From: Sipunculus nudus
Taxonomy: Eukaryota; Annelida; Sipuncula; Golfingiida; Sipunculidae
Assembly: GCA_026874595.1 (NCBI GenBank)
Contig: CM049318.1
Span: 45,614,456-45,678,455, forward strand
Direction: 5' to 3'
Length of the DNA: 64,000 nt
Part shown: positions 1 through 12,957 of the stretch, in pieces
Numbering within the stretch: position 1 is the first letter of the stretch
Layout of the letters: the number at the start of each line of letters is the position of its first letter
Translations under genes and position numbers: made by a program
The notes under the pieces: model-generated
What the model saw: the letters and a program-made list of their open reading frames with translations, nothing else
Database searches by the model: none
What the model was told of the DNA's origin: nothing

Positions 1-430
1 AAGCATATTGCCAGTTGAGCTAAATATCATATCCCATGAAAGTTTGCCCAAAATTCTTGGCTCTGTGGTTCAAGTCACTTTATATGCGAAAAAATACTTG
101 ATCGTGCTGGAATGCTATACAAGCATTTCAAATTGTTTAACCTTTTTCAACTGGTTGGTAATGAGATATGTTACTCAATAATCTAGACATGTTATATACC
201 AAATTGAAGGTTTGGCTATGAGTATTTACATGAATATCAAAATTTGGCAATCTAATATATCCTGCACTCATTATGAAGTTAAATGAAAAACCAAATTTAA
301 TTTACTATGTAAAAATAATGGCTGTTTCAAATTGTTCAACCAAATTCAGATAGAAGTATTCTCTACCCCCTCAGTCAATCTAAGTTTTTTTTTTTTGGTT
401 TCACTGAAAAGCCCAGCTTCCCAGCTAACA
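1..430. other. AT-rich spacer, nothing recognised
   Basis: I see no motif, repeat or plausible coding frame. A short T-run occurs near 386-396. The sequence may be older diverged repeat, but nothing aligns by eye to the rest of the window. Confidence 0.5.
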
Positions 431-1085
431 CATAACGTTTCCGCAACTTTCAGGGTAAAGTTGACAGAAAGTTATGCCACAACATTACATTGTCACAACG
501 TTGTAGCAACATAAACAGGCTGCAAAAGAGAAACGGCGGATGGTGTATAGACGTTTTGTGAAAAACGTTTTGTATTTTACCTTACAAAAACATTTTCCAA
601 ATGTCATATGGAAATATAAATATCACGTGAAAGTTTTCCTTAATTTCAGTTTAGAATAATATATATCGTCATATTTTTCCTATTCAAATATTATATAATG
701 TTATTTTATGTAATAATTTGCCCTTCTTCTAGTTTCACTAAAATGTTTTCACAACATCCAGGCAACGTTTGGTGAGCAATGCTTAATGGTTGTCAGATGG
801 TTTTGAAAGACACTTTACTTTTATAGGTGGGGAAACGTTGTACAAACTTATTTAAAGAATTTATATTCATTGGCAATTTAAACACGTAAATTATGCGTTG
901 TGAATATTTCAATCAGCTGACATTTTATCTTTATTTTCGTTTTTTTTTTTTCATATTAAAAAACTAGCTATTGATACTCTTGCAAATCAATGATTACTGA
1001 ATAACGATGAAGAGTTATGACTTAAGGGGAGTATATTCAGTTGGAAAAGCAACCGATACCCAGTATAAAAAATATCAGATCCAAT
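430..1085. repeat. Degenerate edge of the AACGTT satellite
   Basis: Fragments such as acaacgttgtagcaac, aaaaacgttttgt, ttttccaaatgtcatatgg and caggcaacgttt recall parts of the ordered satellite that follows, but without a clear period. I read this as the decayed margin of the array, which is common because homogenisation is weakest at array edges. Confidence 0.4.
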
Positions 1086-3630
1086 GTAACCTTGAGGTTT
1101 CTTTCAAATACAAATTGAGCGTGCCTTTTCTTTGACCTTATGCTAACTGTTTCTTGACGTTTTCCGAACATTTGTCGAATGTTATATAATATTGGGATAA
1201 CGTTTCCCTAACAAACGTTATTCGACTATCGTTCGAATGTTGTTCAATATTACTATATAATATTTTTTTTTCTAACGCCATGCAGGTAAACATTGTTCTA
1301 ATGTTATTATATCCGTATATACATTTCATGAAAATAAATGAGTTCTTTAGTTAGGAATGTATCTAAAACTTATTAGAAAATAAATAAAATCACAGTTACT
1401 CTGAGGTTTCCATGAAATTGTGCGTATTTATATTTTTCCATTGGCTAATATTTTCCTAATGTTTTTCGAACATTAATCAAAACAAAAGTAAAATCCAGAG
1501 TTACCTTGTCGTAGTCTGTATTTATTTGACCCATACTAACCTTTTCCAAACGTTATCTGAGTATTGTTCGAATGTTACTCAATATTACTAAAAAAACATT
1601 TTTTAAACGTCAAGCAAACATCACCCTAACGTATGTTTCCCATATTTATATTTCTCGAAAATAAATATATTCACTGGTTTTTTATGTATTTGATACTTTA
1701 TTAAAAAAACATGAAATCCAAAATTTATCTTGAATTTCTTTTAAATGCAAATATAGTGTATTTTTACTTTGACTTTTGCTAACCTTTTCCGAACGTTATA
1801 CGAATGTTATTTAATAGTTCTATATAACCTTTTTTTTCTAACGCCAGGCAAACATTGCTCTAATGTTAATATATCCGTATATACATTTCATGAAAATAAA
1901 TGTATTCTTTTGTTAGGAATGTATCTAAAACTTATTAGAAAATAGATAAGATCACATTTACTCTGAGGTTTCCTTGAAATTGTGCGTATTTATATTTTTC
2001 CATACGCTAATATTTTCCTAACGTTTTTCGAACATTAATCAGATGTTATTTAATGTTGGGAAAATATTTGTATCTGACGCTAGGACAACATTGCTGCAAT
2101 GTTATTTTGTTCATATATACATCTCTTGAAAAAAAAGTATTCTTTATTTGCGAATGTATTTGATACTTTATGAAAGCAAAAGAAAAATCCAGAGTTACCT
2201 TGTCGTAGTCTATATTTACTTTGACCCATACTAACCTTTTCCAAACGTTATCTGACTATTGTTCGAATGTTTCTCAGTATTTCTATAAAACATTTTTTAA
2301 ACGTCAAGCAAACATCGCCCTAACGTATGTTTTCCATATTTATATTTCTCGAAAATAAATGTATTCAATGGTTTGCAATGTATTGGATACTTCATAAAAA
2401 CAAAAATGAAATCCAATACTTATCTTTTCATTTCTTTTAAATGCAAATTCAGTGTATTTTTACTTTGAACTTTGCTAACCTTTCCCGAACGTTATCCTAT
2501 CATTGTTCGAATATTATTTAATATCACTATATAACATTTTTTTCTAACGCCAGACAAACTTTGCTCTAATGTTAATATATCCATATATACATTTCATGAA
2601 AATAATGTATTCTTTTGTTACGAATGTATCTAAAACTTATTAGAACAAAGATAAGACCGAATTTATTCTGAGGTTTCTTTGAAATTGAGCGTATTTATTT
2701 TTTTTTCATCGGCTTATATTTTCGTAAGGTTTCCCGAACATTAATCAGATGTTATTTTTTGTTGAAATAAAATTTTTTTCTGGCGCCAGGAGAACATAGC
2801 CCCAATGTCATTTTGTCCACATATATATCTCTCTTGAAAATAAATGTATTCTCTATTTGCGAATGTATTTGATACTTTATGAAAACAAAAGTAAAATCCA
2901 CAGTTACCTTGTCGTAAACTGTATTTACTTTGACCCATACTTACCTTTTCCAAACGTTATCTGAGTATTGTTCGAATGTTACTTAATATTACTATATAAC
3001 ATTTTCTAACGTCAAGCGAACATTGCCTTAACGTATGTTGTCCAGATTTATATTTCTCGAAAATAAATGTATTCACTGGTTTGGAATGTATTGGATACTT
3101 CATAACAACAAAAATGAAATCCAAAACTTATCTTGTCATTTCTTTTAAATGCTTATTCAGTGTATTTTTAACCTTTTCCGAACGTTATCCGTTTATTGTT
3201 CGAATGTTATTTAATATTACTATGTAACATTGTTTTCTAACGCCAGGCAAACATTGCTCTAATGTTACTTTGTCCATATATACATTTTATGAAAATAAAT
3301 TCATTCTTCTGTTAGATATGTATCTAAAACTTAAAGGATAAGTTCCACATTTACCTTGATTTTTTAAATTCAATGGAGCGTATTTATATATTTCCATATA
3401 TGCATGCTAACATGTTCTTTATGTTTATCGAGCATTAATCAAATTTCATTTAATGTTGGTTTCTTATTTTTCTAACGTCAAAGCAAACAATTATGTAAAT
3501 TTTCCCAGATATAAATTGCTTGAAAATAAATGTATTCATTTTAGTTGACTATGTATCTGATACTTTATATGAAAACAAAAATAAAACTCCAAGTTACCTT
3601 GTCCTTTCTTAAATGCAAACTGAGTGTATC
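1086..3630 (+). repeat. Satellite array, ~232 bp monomers in a ~700 bp trimeric higher-order repeat
   Basis: Three related monomer types alternate. Type B, marked by ttaccttgtcgta, starts at about 1,501, 2,195, 2,904 and 3,594. Type C, marked by ttcttttaaatgcaaat, starts near 1,730, 2,415 and 3,134. Type A, marked by gaggtttcct then attgtgcgtattt, starts near 1,404 (truncated), 1,963, 2,668 and 3,350. Same-type spacing is about 685-719 bp, while neighbouring types are about 216-253 bp apart. All share cores such as ttttccgaacgttat, ttcgaatgtta and gaaaataaatgtattc. The first A monomer lacks roughly 140 bp. No protein is encoded, and the few short frames contain no recognisable motif. Confidence 0.8.
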
Positions 3631-4658
3631 ATTATGGTCTGTATAAGGATTAATTATTTAACCGAAAACATATATCCGACACTTCATATGAACAGTATAA
3701 AACCACAGATCCGATGATGTGTGATATAATTTAATTTATTGATTTTTGCACTGTTATTTCTACATTTTAGGGTGTGTTCAAGACATTTGTGGTATTATCT
3801 CAGCATAAGCACTGCTAACTCTCTAATTTGTTCCGGCTCCCTTGAACTATTTATTTATATAATGGGAACATAATAAGGTTAATTTATTGTGGAAGTGTTT
3901 ACTTCTGTATAAATTGTTGAAAACGGGGTATATTCGGACAAGTTATCAAGTTCTGATTCAGGTAGTAGCACAGACAACATTAAATTTGATAGAACGGGGT
4001 GACATTTTTCCCATGGTCCCCCCCCCCCCCCCCCCCCCCCCCAACACCACACTCCTCTCTCACACACAGGCGGGCATATGATTTAGAGCCTGTCAGACAT
4101 AGGGTTCAAAGCTTTCTTTAAGACAACTTTGCCGGCTTATCTAGGTTTGACTAATTTTGGGCTCTACATAAAATCGATTTATAATCGAGCCAAACCTGGT
4201 CTATATCTAGGTTTGAAAATGAATGTCTGCAGTATACTTTACAGTATATATATATTCAGTCACATTCAGGCCCAGGCACCCATAAAAACATGAGATGTCA
4301 GTTGTTTGATTTTGGATCCCACTGGGGCCAATAATTTTATTAATTGTGTATACCGCACACCAAAAAAGACAAAATAATATCATATAAGAAATAAAACCCA
4401 GGTATGGTGGAGTAACCGCCATACACAAACATGTACATGTTAAGACATAAAAACAATCATGGAGGAGGGAGGGAGTGAGGGATGACGGGTAAAGAAAGCA
4501 GTGATGCATGCAGGAGACCGGCTGAGTCAATGCTGTCCTTTGCTATATACTGGGGGTATGACCTGTATGTACCTACCAGAATCTCATTGTTCTGCCAGTC
4601 ATCCTGGCTTTTTTTACTTGCATTATGGTCTTCCTGTAAACTGATGTTGGAAATGTGT

Positions 4659-4661
<3 letters not shown>
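3631..4661. other. Spacer with a C25 homopolymer at 4,018-4,042
   Basis: The stretch is mostly unique-looking AT-rich DNA. The only distinct feature is an unbroken run of about 25 C followed by an ACAC-rich tail. Apparent proline or glycine frames here are translations of that run. Confidence 0.6.

Positions 4662-4700
<39 letters not shown>
4662..4700. repeat. (TA)n microsatellite
   Basis: About 19 uninterrupted TA dinucleotides are present. The tyrosine-isoleucine frame across it is an artefact of the repeat. Confidence 0.95.
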
Positions 4701-4704
<4 letters not shown>

Positions 4705-5068
4705 TCATGGTGTTCGTTGGATATTTTGTATAGCATTTTCCGCTCAGTATTTCTCTCTCCATTTAGATATAGATATAGCATATATGCATATATATTTCCC
4801 TATAGATCTAATAAAGTGGTAGAGTCGAATTATAATAAACACGTTTCATTTGCTGTTATAATTAGGCCTATATTTGGTGTTCAGATTGAACAACGATAAC
4901 GTCTTGAATCTGAAAGTCAATTTAAATTAAACTCAAACCTTCACATACTAGTATTTATTCCTCGTCCGATTTCTAGGCCTATTATTTTTTTAACAAGCAG
5001 CTAACAGGGTTTAGTTGTCAGTTAATAAACTTCAGAGAACCATTTCTGAACAAATATTGTCATTTATC

Positions 5069-5174
5069 TGACGTCACGATTTTGACCAATCACCGTTCAC
5101 CTAGTTTCGGCGGGAAGAAATGAACATGCGTGAAGCGGGGCAGGAAATCTGGCAGTGGCAAGTACTCGGTAAGT
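5069..5174 (+). promoter_or_regulatory. Candidate promoter and first exon (CRE, CCAAT, E2F-like sites, splice donor)
   Basis: In 106 bases there are a perfect CRE palindrome TGACGTCA (5,069-5,076), a CCAAT box (5,086-5,090), an E2F-like site TTTCGGCGGGA (5,105-5,115), an ATG at 5,120, and a strong splice donor GTAAGT at 5,169-5,174. The frame from that ATG stays open for 16 codons up to the donor. The order and spacing are typical of a short housekeeping or cell-cycle promoter, and the stretch is more GC-rich than its surroundings. No downstream exon could be recognised, so the host gene is unknown and the exon could equally be untranslated. Chance co-occurrence cannot be excluded. Confidence 0.35.
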
Positions 5175-7020
5175 GCATATTTCTGGCCATATGGGATAAC
5201 ATAACATATTCACTATGATTCTTCTTTAATACATTATAAAGCCACCCACTAATAGTTCTCTTCAGATGAAAATAATGTCATTATTTTCGGTGAATGCTTT
5301 AGGTTATCGCTTATGCCTTTATTATCGCTCACGTGTGTCATTTATAATTAATGTGGGTCTGCCTAAAGGCGGACTTGAATATTGATCCAAACGGACATAA
5401 AGGGACGTGAAGATTGACCTGAACAGGCCCTAACATCAGTTTGTTTTTAAAAGAGAAAAAATATTTATGACAGGTTAAATTTATGAAATTGCCTGCCCCT
5501 AAGATTTCAGAAGCAGACATCAAATACATGTCTATAGGCCTAAATACCTAGTGTGAAAATAACCGTGACAACGCAAGAAAATAGAAAATTGTATTAATAA
5601 ATAAATATTTTTAGAATTAAATATTTTATAGTAGGCCTACTATAACAACTTATCGACCATGCGGATATATACCTAATTATACCTAATTTATCCAGAACAA
5701 TTTGAATGACATGACTGTAGTGTCAAAATATGTAACTTTGTTTAAAGTAAAAGAAAAACCAGAACCACAAAGAAACATATAGGATGCATGTAAGAGTAAT
5801 GGTAGGACTGTTGTCACCAATTTGGACATTAATGGTAGGACAAATAACCATCTTCTATTATATTGACCCATGCAATCCTATACAGAGCTGATGTAAATTA
5901 CTTTCAAACTTACAAACATATAACTTTTATATAATATATTGGGTGTGGAAATTAAGCATTCTTTAACTCAATTCCGGGAGGGGGAAGTGGAAATAAGCAC
6001 TTCCTTTTAGTATATGTGCAAGTTAAAAAAAATAATATCAAAATGGATTCCTGTGTCTGTGAAAAATTAGCCTTGATAGAAATGGCAGAAAGAAAATACT
6101 AGCAGAACTATACATTCAAAGTTGATGAAAGTTTCTAGACATTATAATGAAAAGTCACCCTCATTTATTTAATAGATGAAGGCAAATAGAGCCAAACATA
6201 TTCAGTTTTTACTGACAGGCTTGTATAAACTTAGTGATAAATGGCCTTGCCAGTCCACACTGCAGCCGATATGGTTGAGCAGAGAACTGAGACAAGAGTC
6301 AATAGCCGTCTGTGGCTCACTTGAACTGACGGCTGAAATTGCCTGAAATCAGTGGTGGCTGATACTAGTATGTCCCTAAATCTTTTATAGCTCATTTGCA
6401 TGCCTTTTTTATAAAACCAAGTTCCTCAGAAAGTTACATATTTAATTCAAGAAAACAAGGAAAATCATATGACAAGAAAAACAAGTCTAAAAACTTTTTG
6501 AGGCACTTCTGAATAATATAGCAAATTATGTTTAGCTGTGCTAACACATTGCAAGCTTGTCATTGAATTAATCACATGTTTAAGAAATGTAAATTATCAC
6601 AGTAAATAAAATGTGTAAAATACATAAAAAAGTAAATTATATATTTTGGAATAGTATTTAGTTTATAATTAAATTTCCATACAAAAATAAATGTCATAAC
6701 AAGCCTGCCAGAAGTACAAGAAAAACCTGATGAAGTGAAGTATGTATGCATATGTGTGAATAAACGATTATTTTTTCAATAATTCAAGTGGTGAAGAGTT
6801 GCTCTGACACCTTTAAAAGTATGGTGTTTAGTATATTATAGCAACTGCACACTGCAAAGGCAATTAAATATCAAAATTCAAGTATTAAAACTAAACACGA
6901 AGCTAAATTCATACCAAAATTATTGCCATGACTACAAAATCAATACTAAAGCCTCATAATATTTTAAAGTGCATGATTTGTGTATGAGCTTGAGTTAAAA
7001 AAAATAAAAAGTGTAACATT
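5175..7020. other. Possible intron or spacer, nothing recognised
   Basis: The DNA is AT-rich with no repeat that recurs elsewhere in the window and no convincing exon. If the donor at 5,169 is real this would be its intron. Confidence 0.4.
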
Positions 7021-10000
7021 TTTTAGCTCAGCTGACTATAAGTCATCTTAGCTATAGTCGTGGTCCATTGTCCGTCGTCTGTCCGTCCGTCGACTGGCAC
7101 GTTTCAAATCATTGGACCTTTAATCTGAAATTCGGCATACAGTTAGATGTCCCCAAAATCTCCTACCATGCCGAAAATTGGGTCAATAGGACTTCGTTTC
7201 TACAAGATATTAAGGTAAAACCTCAATTTTTTATTAGAAATCTATTTTCACACTTCAGGACTGCCTAATATCAAAACCACTCATCTGGTTTTCTTCATTT
7301 TTACCATAAATATTCCTCTATATGGTTCCTATGTACATGCCAGAAATTAAGTCAGTATTATTTAATTTAAAAAAGTTATGGGCCCAAATATAATGGACTT
7401 TGTAAAAAAATGAGGAAAGATATTTTGTCACTTAAGACCAAAAGAGTTAAAGGTAGGAATTTTTTTTTCAGTAATACTACTTTAAATAATCAAAATTGAA
7501 TTGTATACCAAAAATTAGATCAAAATCTGTTAAATATTTTTAAATATTGGCAAAAATATAAAATTGGTACCTTAAATTTTGCCCAAGTTTGACCATGGCA
7601 CGTTTTTTTCCTGTAACTGCTGTGGATTTAATTTTCAAAGCATGTTTTTGTTACCATTTCAACTGTTAAAACAAAAAATTTGAAACCAGTTGATCAAAAA
7701 CTGTAGATTTTATTCAAGTTTTAAAGCACCATGTCATATATTGTTTACACCAATTCGAGCTAGTGTTATGCAGTTTACTAGAGCTCAGCTCCCCAGCTTC
7801 AGCTCTAAGTTCCTTAAATTTTGCATACAGTTAGATGTCCCCCAAATCCTCCACCATACTAAAAGTTTGGTCACTAGGACTGCATTCCTTCGAGATATTA
7901 AGAAAAAACTTCATTTTTCCATTAAAACCCCATTGTTACACTTTAAGATTGCCTAATATCAAAACCACTGATCTGACTTTGATAATATATAATATACATA
8001 TTTTTCTATACATTCGCTATGCATATGCCAGAAATGATGTCAGTATCGTGTAATTGTTTTAAGTTCTAGGCCCAACCATAATGCACTTTGTAAAAAATCA
8101 AGAAATATATTTACTCTCTTAACATGAAAATTGCTGAAAGTAGACATTTTTTGCCAGGGATATAACATTATTTAATCAAGATTCAATTGTATTCCCAAAA
8201 TTAGTTCTGAATTTTTCAAATTTTATAAGTTATTAGCATAAATATAAAATCAGTACCTTAAATTTTGCCCAACTTTGGCCATGGCATGTTTTTTCCCTGT
8301 AAGCACTGTTGATTTAATTTTCATATCTTGCACTGGTAAGGATTTAAGCTTCTAAATTCTGAAGTTATAAAAGGAATTGGTCAAAAACTAGCTTTTATGA
8401 AAGTTTTTATGAGACCATATCACACCTTGGCTGTACTGAAGCCCCTCTTTTATGTCCCCACATTGACCTTTCAGGCCAATTATGCATGCTTGAAGCGAGG
8501 CACTCTGCAGCCAGCCAGCTCTTGGGTGGCTTCAACTGGATCTAACTGTCTAACCCCCTCCACTAGTATTTGTTTAGGCCATAAACATAACAATAAACTT
8601 TTTTTTTAATATTTGGTTTATGATAAGAACTTAAAAAAATAAATGGAAAAGGAATTTATAGTTAATGAGTTACAGGGGATTACCTTGCAATTACTGATCA
8701 TTTATGGATCTTCCATGGATGGCCAAAATTGTATTTCAAATAACACCATGCAGTCCCCATTGGGTATTTTTCATTTCAACCATAAAAATGAAAAATAAAT
8801 AATTAAAATAAATTGTTGTTTACTATTAGGGATTATATGAAGCAAGATAATGATAGACAAGGATGCAGTTGATTATATTAAATTAATCTAAATTTCCAGG
8901 TCTTTTCCAGGTCTTTAACTTGTTGGTTTATATTTATTACCAAATTAAAATAATAAATAAAAATGTCAAAAATTTAAAATATTACTCAGACAAGTGTTCA
9001 TTAAAGATTTTAATTTGTTTGACTTATAACTCATGGTAGTATCAGTTGTTACATGGCTAAATAATCAAAATTTATATTGCTGGTCCTTTATTTCAGTTCA
9101 TAAAATTAAACATTCCCAACTCCAGTTTGCTCCTGGTATGAAATATTGGGTGTTTTGATCCTTGGATTAATTTTAACACATGTATTAGTTTTATAGCTGA
9201 AAATACTTTTCTTTTTTTCCTGATACCATTTAAAAAAATATAAATATTCAAATTTTTCCTGTTAGTGTTGTGGATATAATTTTCACAGCATGTACACATT
9301 AACATTTCATCTGTTAAAATCTGAAATTTGAAACCAATTGATCAAAAACTGTAGATTTTATTCAAGTTTCCAGGTACCATGTCTTCATTGTTTGCATCAG
9401 ATCAGTATAAATGCAGTGTACTGGACAGTTACATAACACCTTCAGGTCTGACCTACTGCCACTGTGAGTGTCTGGGTCAGGCTGGGTCAGGCAGTAATTA
9501 CCAGAGAGCCTCTCTTTCTCTCTCTCTCTCTGGCAGTCTAGGTCTCTCTTTCTCTCTCTTTCTCTCCTCTGCTTTTTCTCTTTCTTTTTCCATCTTTCTT
9601 TCTCTCTTTCTCTCTCTCTCTCTCTCCCTAATTGCCTCCCTTGCTCCCTCTATCCCATTCTGTTGACAGGTACTATAAACTAGATACATTAGCTATAAAT
9701 ATTGATGCAATTTAGAAATGTGAATCAACTGAAATATTCACAATCACATGTATGTTATACTGTAAATTTATAGTAACATTCGGAAACTTTGATTAAAATA
9801 ATGTAATGTAAAAAAAGGAATAAATGCAAATATTTTTAATTTTTTCTTGGCTCAGTAGAATGGGGAAAAAATTATTTGCTTTGTTTCTCCATCTTTCTTT
9901 CTGTTTTAAATATTTAATGTTCATGAATAAACTTTTTTTATAAGCACTGTTGAATTAAATTTCATATCCTGTATGTATATGCAAGGGTGTTGTAACTCTT

Positions 10001-11002
10001 ACCATCCCCTTCTTCATCCCACTGAGGCTTTGCTCCTTGGCACTGTGAACAATAGTTCTATGGCTATAGCATAAAATTTAATAATTAAAGAAAATATCTA
10101 CAGAGAGACAGAGGCATTGTAACTCTGATCATAAGACAACACCCCTCCCCCCCCCGCCCCCCTATCAAGTCATTGCACCTGTGGAATGAGGACGTTATGG
10201 CAACTGTATACATATCATAAAATTGATAAAAAGGTTTACCAAATAAATTGGATCTCATCAGACAAATGTGTAAACTGTTAAACTGTCCACAGCTTATCAA
10301 AAAGGTAACCAATGGAAAGGCATAGTCAGGTCTCAAATATTATTTGCAACATTTTCTTCAATCATATAAACCAACCATGGCCCAGATTACCTCTTCCTCT
10401 CAAACATTATCTACATTTCATCATATTTTTAAGATTTTAACCTTCCAGGTGGTTCAGTACTGTTGACCATTTGTCCATAGGTACCTATGTACATGCCAGA
10501 AATTATGTCAATATTGTGTAATATGTAGACGTGAGGGGCATCAAAATAATGCACCTTGTCAAGACCGATCTTGTCAAGATATTATGTCATACAGTCACAA
10601 AATCATAAATCCCCTCATCAGTATAGTTAATCATAACCTTTTATCTGTCAAATTGAACTCTTGCAGTTTTCCATACACTATAGATCCTTCAACAAATAGC
10701 CTTATCATCATTATACCACTGCTTAGCATACTGTCATTGCATTCATATTTGCTCAAATAAAAATGATTTTTTTGACCCCTCCCAAATAAATAAAAAATAA
10801 ACCACTATATTTTACTCCATATTAATCCATCAGTCAGTTTATTTCATATATCATTTACTCACATATTACGTTATATTCCTTTATAAAACCCAACATGACC
10901 ATGATATTCTAAGCTTTATCTACTCAATATAGTATCACAATGGTGATACATTTATAGTCCAATCAGGATCAGCTGAGCGCCGTGACCCATGGGTCCCTTG
11001 TT
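7021..11002 (+). mobile_element. Family A Helitron2-like non-autonomous element, composite
   Basis: The start carries GCTCAGCTGA (7,026-7,035) within a hairpin, and the end carries its inverse TCAGCTGAGC (10,969-10,978), then the palindrome GACCCATGGGTC (10,984-10,995) and CCTTGTT. Downstream of the 5' hairpin is TGTCCGTC-rich DNA. Internal family sequence restarts at about 7,800 (gcatacagttagatgtccc occurs at both about 7,135 and 7,825), so this is a nested or internally duplicated copy, longer than the ~2.5 kb copy at 39.45-41.9 kb. It contains a TCTC-rich tract (about 9,510-9,635) and a C-rich tract (about 10,142-10,162). No Rep or helicase frame is visible. Confidence 0.65.
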
Positions 11003-11330
11003 AAAAACCTATTTTCACACTTCAGGACTGCCTAATATCAAAACCACTAATCTGTTTTTCCTCATATTTACCATAAATATTCCTCTATATAGTTCCTATA
11101 TACATGCCAGAAATAAGGTCTGTATTATATAATTTTAAAAAGTTATGGGCTCAAACATAATGCATTTTGTAAAAAATCAGAAAAGATATTTGATCGCTTA
11201 ACACAAAACATGTTAAAGATAAGGACTTTTTTCCAGTAATATAACTTTAATGAATCAAAATTAAATTGTATACCCAAAATTAGGTCAAAATATTTTTAAA
11301 TTTTTAAAATATTAGCAAAAATAAAAATTG
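11003..11330 (+). mobile_element. Family A internal fragment, left of the LINE
   Basis: The sequence resumes family A at the point equivalent to about 7,240 (cacttcaggactgcctaata) immediately after the terminus of the preceding copy, and continues to about 11,330, where LINE sequence starts. This shows the preceding element ends inside another A copy. Confidence 0.6.
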
Positions 11331-11338
11331 AATTTATT

Positions 11339-11752
11339 TTGGAGGCTCTTGTTGTATTCCCTTACATTGTCAAGCAGTCCACTTTGGTGATGTATGGATC
11401 AATTCAAAAATATCTGATTAAGAAAAGAGGTAGATTTTACTGTATTTATCTCGATTTTTCCAAGGCTTTTGACTGCATTCAACATGATGTTTTATGGTTT
11501 GTTTTATTGAAACAGGGTATAAATGGGAGAATATTAAAGGTAATTAGGTCTATGTATTCAAAAATGAAATCATGTATCCTTACAGAGAATGGGACTACGG
11601 AATATTTTAATTGTAATATAGGAACAAGACAAGGATGCATGGTAAGTCCATTATTATTTTCCATTTTTATTAATGAATTGTATACACTTTTGAATGACAC
11701 TGGATGCCAAGGGATTTATATAAAGAATATCTTCCTAATCTCATTACTTTAA
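11339..11752 (+). pseudogene. LINE reverse transcriptase, N-terminal part of RT domain (frameshifted)
   Basis: The frame reads RT motifs in order: YLDFSKAFD (motif A with its catalytic Asp, residues about 38-45) and GTRQGCMVSPLLF (motif B, residues 95-107). It would copy LINE RNA into DNA at the target site. The frame has no ATG start because the element is truncated here; it opens on TTG. It runs into an out-of-frame tail after residue ~129, where one base appears to be missing near 11,727, and the next frame then continues the same protein. I am confident of the RT assignment but not of the clade. Confidence 0.85.
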
Positions 11753-12957
11753 TGTTTGCAGATGACATAGTAACTTTTTCAGATACACCTGGAAGACTCC
11801 AAAGACAAATTTCTCAAGTTGAAAACTTTTGCAAGGAATATGGAATGAAAGTTAATATGAATAAAACTAAAGTTATGGTATTTAGACGTGGTGGCACCCT
11901 TCGAAAAACAGAAAAATGGTATTTAGAAGGCAAAAGTGTAGATGAGGTGCCTTACTATAAGTACTTGGGCATTGTTTTTACTAATAGAGCTTCATGGACA
12001 AAAACACAAAAAATGCAAGCAGTCCAAGCCAATAAAGTCATATGTATTATCAAGAATTTCAGTAAAAAATGTGAACATATAAGTGTTAAACAATTATTCT
12101 ATCTTTTTGATGCTATGGTTGTGCCAATTCTTTTGTATGGTAGTGAACTGTGGGGTTTTAACAGAGTAGAGATAATTGAGAGAGTTCAATATAAATTCTG
12201 TAAGTATGTTCTTAAAGTAAATAGTAATACACCAAATGCTGCAGCTTTAGGAGAATGTGGGCGTCTCCCTTTGTTTGTGAAGTATTCTGTTTGTTGTTTA
12301 AAATACTGGATAAGATTACTATCAATGAATGAAAATAGATACCCTACACAAATGTATAAAATGTTATTTCAGCTTGATTTTAAAGGAAAAACAACATGGG
12401 TATCCCACGTTAGATCCTTATTATTTCAAACCGGTTTTGGATACATTTGGATGGCCCAAACAGTTGGAGATCAGAATAAATTTCTTAACTGCATTAAACA
12501 ACGATTGACCTATATGGCACTACAGGAATGGCATAGTGATGTATGCAAATGTAATAAATTATATGCATACGGGGTTTTTAAGTCAATTTTAACATTAGAA
12601 AGATATTTAATATGTGTTCCAAATATAGGCTTTAGAACTGCATTAGCCAAGTTTAGATGCTCAAATCACCAATTGGCCATTGAGGCTGGTCGTCAGCAAG
12701 GAATAGATAGAGAGGACAGAATTTGTAAACATTGTTTAAAATACGAATATAATATTATAGAGGATGAGTCACATTTTTTGTTAGAATGCCCTTTGTATGC
12801 TGATTTACGTAAAAAATATTTGCCAAAAGAATTGCATGAACCAAATGAACAAAACTTCACCAAGTTACTAAATATGGAAAACTCTTATAAAATTTTTAAT
12901 TTAGCAGCTTATGTTTTTCATTGTTTTAAGAGGAGAACAACATCTATAGATACTTGA
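11704..12957 (+). pseudogene. LINE reverse transcriptase, catalytic core to C-terminal zinc knuckle (frameshifted)
   Basis: After the frameshift the protein continues with LMFADDIVTFS (motif C, catalytic FADD at residues 18-21), the motif D region (GMKVNMNKTKVMVF) and YYKYLGI (residues 85-90). Next comes a long thumb/connection region with GECGRLPLFVKY. The C-terminus has a CCHC-like cluster, C341-x2-C344-x12-H357-x4-C362, ending ECPLY. This tail is typical of LINEs that are common in molluscs and cnidarians. The first ten or so residues belong to the overlap and are not native. The frame then runs without a stop to 12,957, so apart from the single shift and the 5' truncation the copy is well preserved, implying relative youth. 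Confidence 0.85.

Noticed and set aside
4657-4899. Tyrosine/isoleucine-rich open frames
   Set aside because: These come from the (TA)n microsatellite.
9379-9689. Ser/Leu-rich plus-strand and Arg/Glu-rich minus-strand frames
   Set aside because: These come from a TCTC low-complexity tract inside a family A element.
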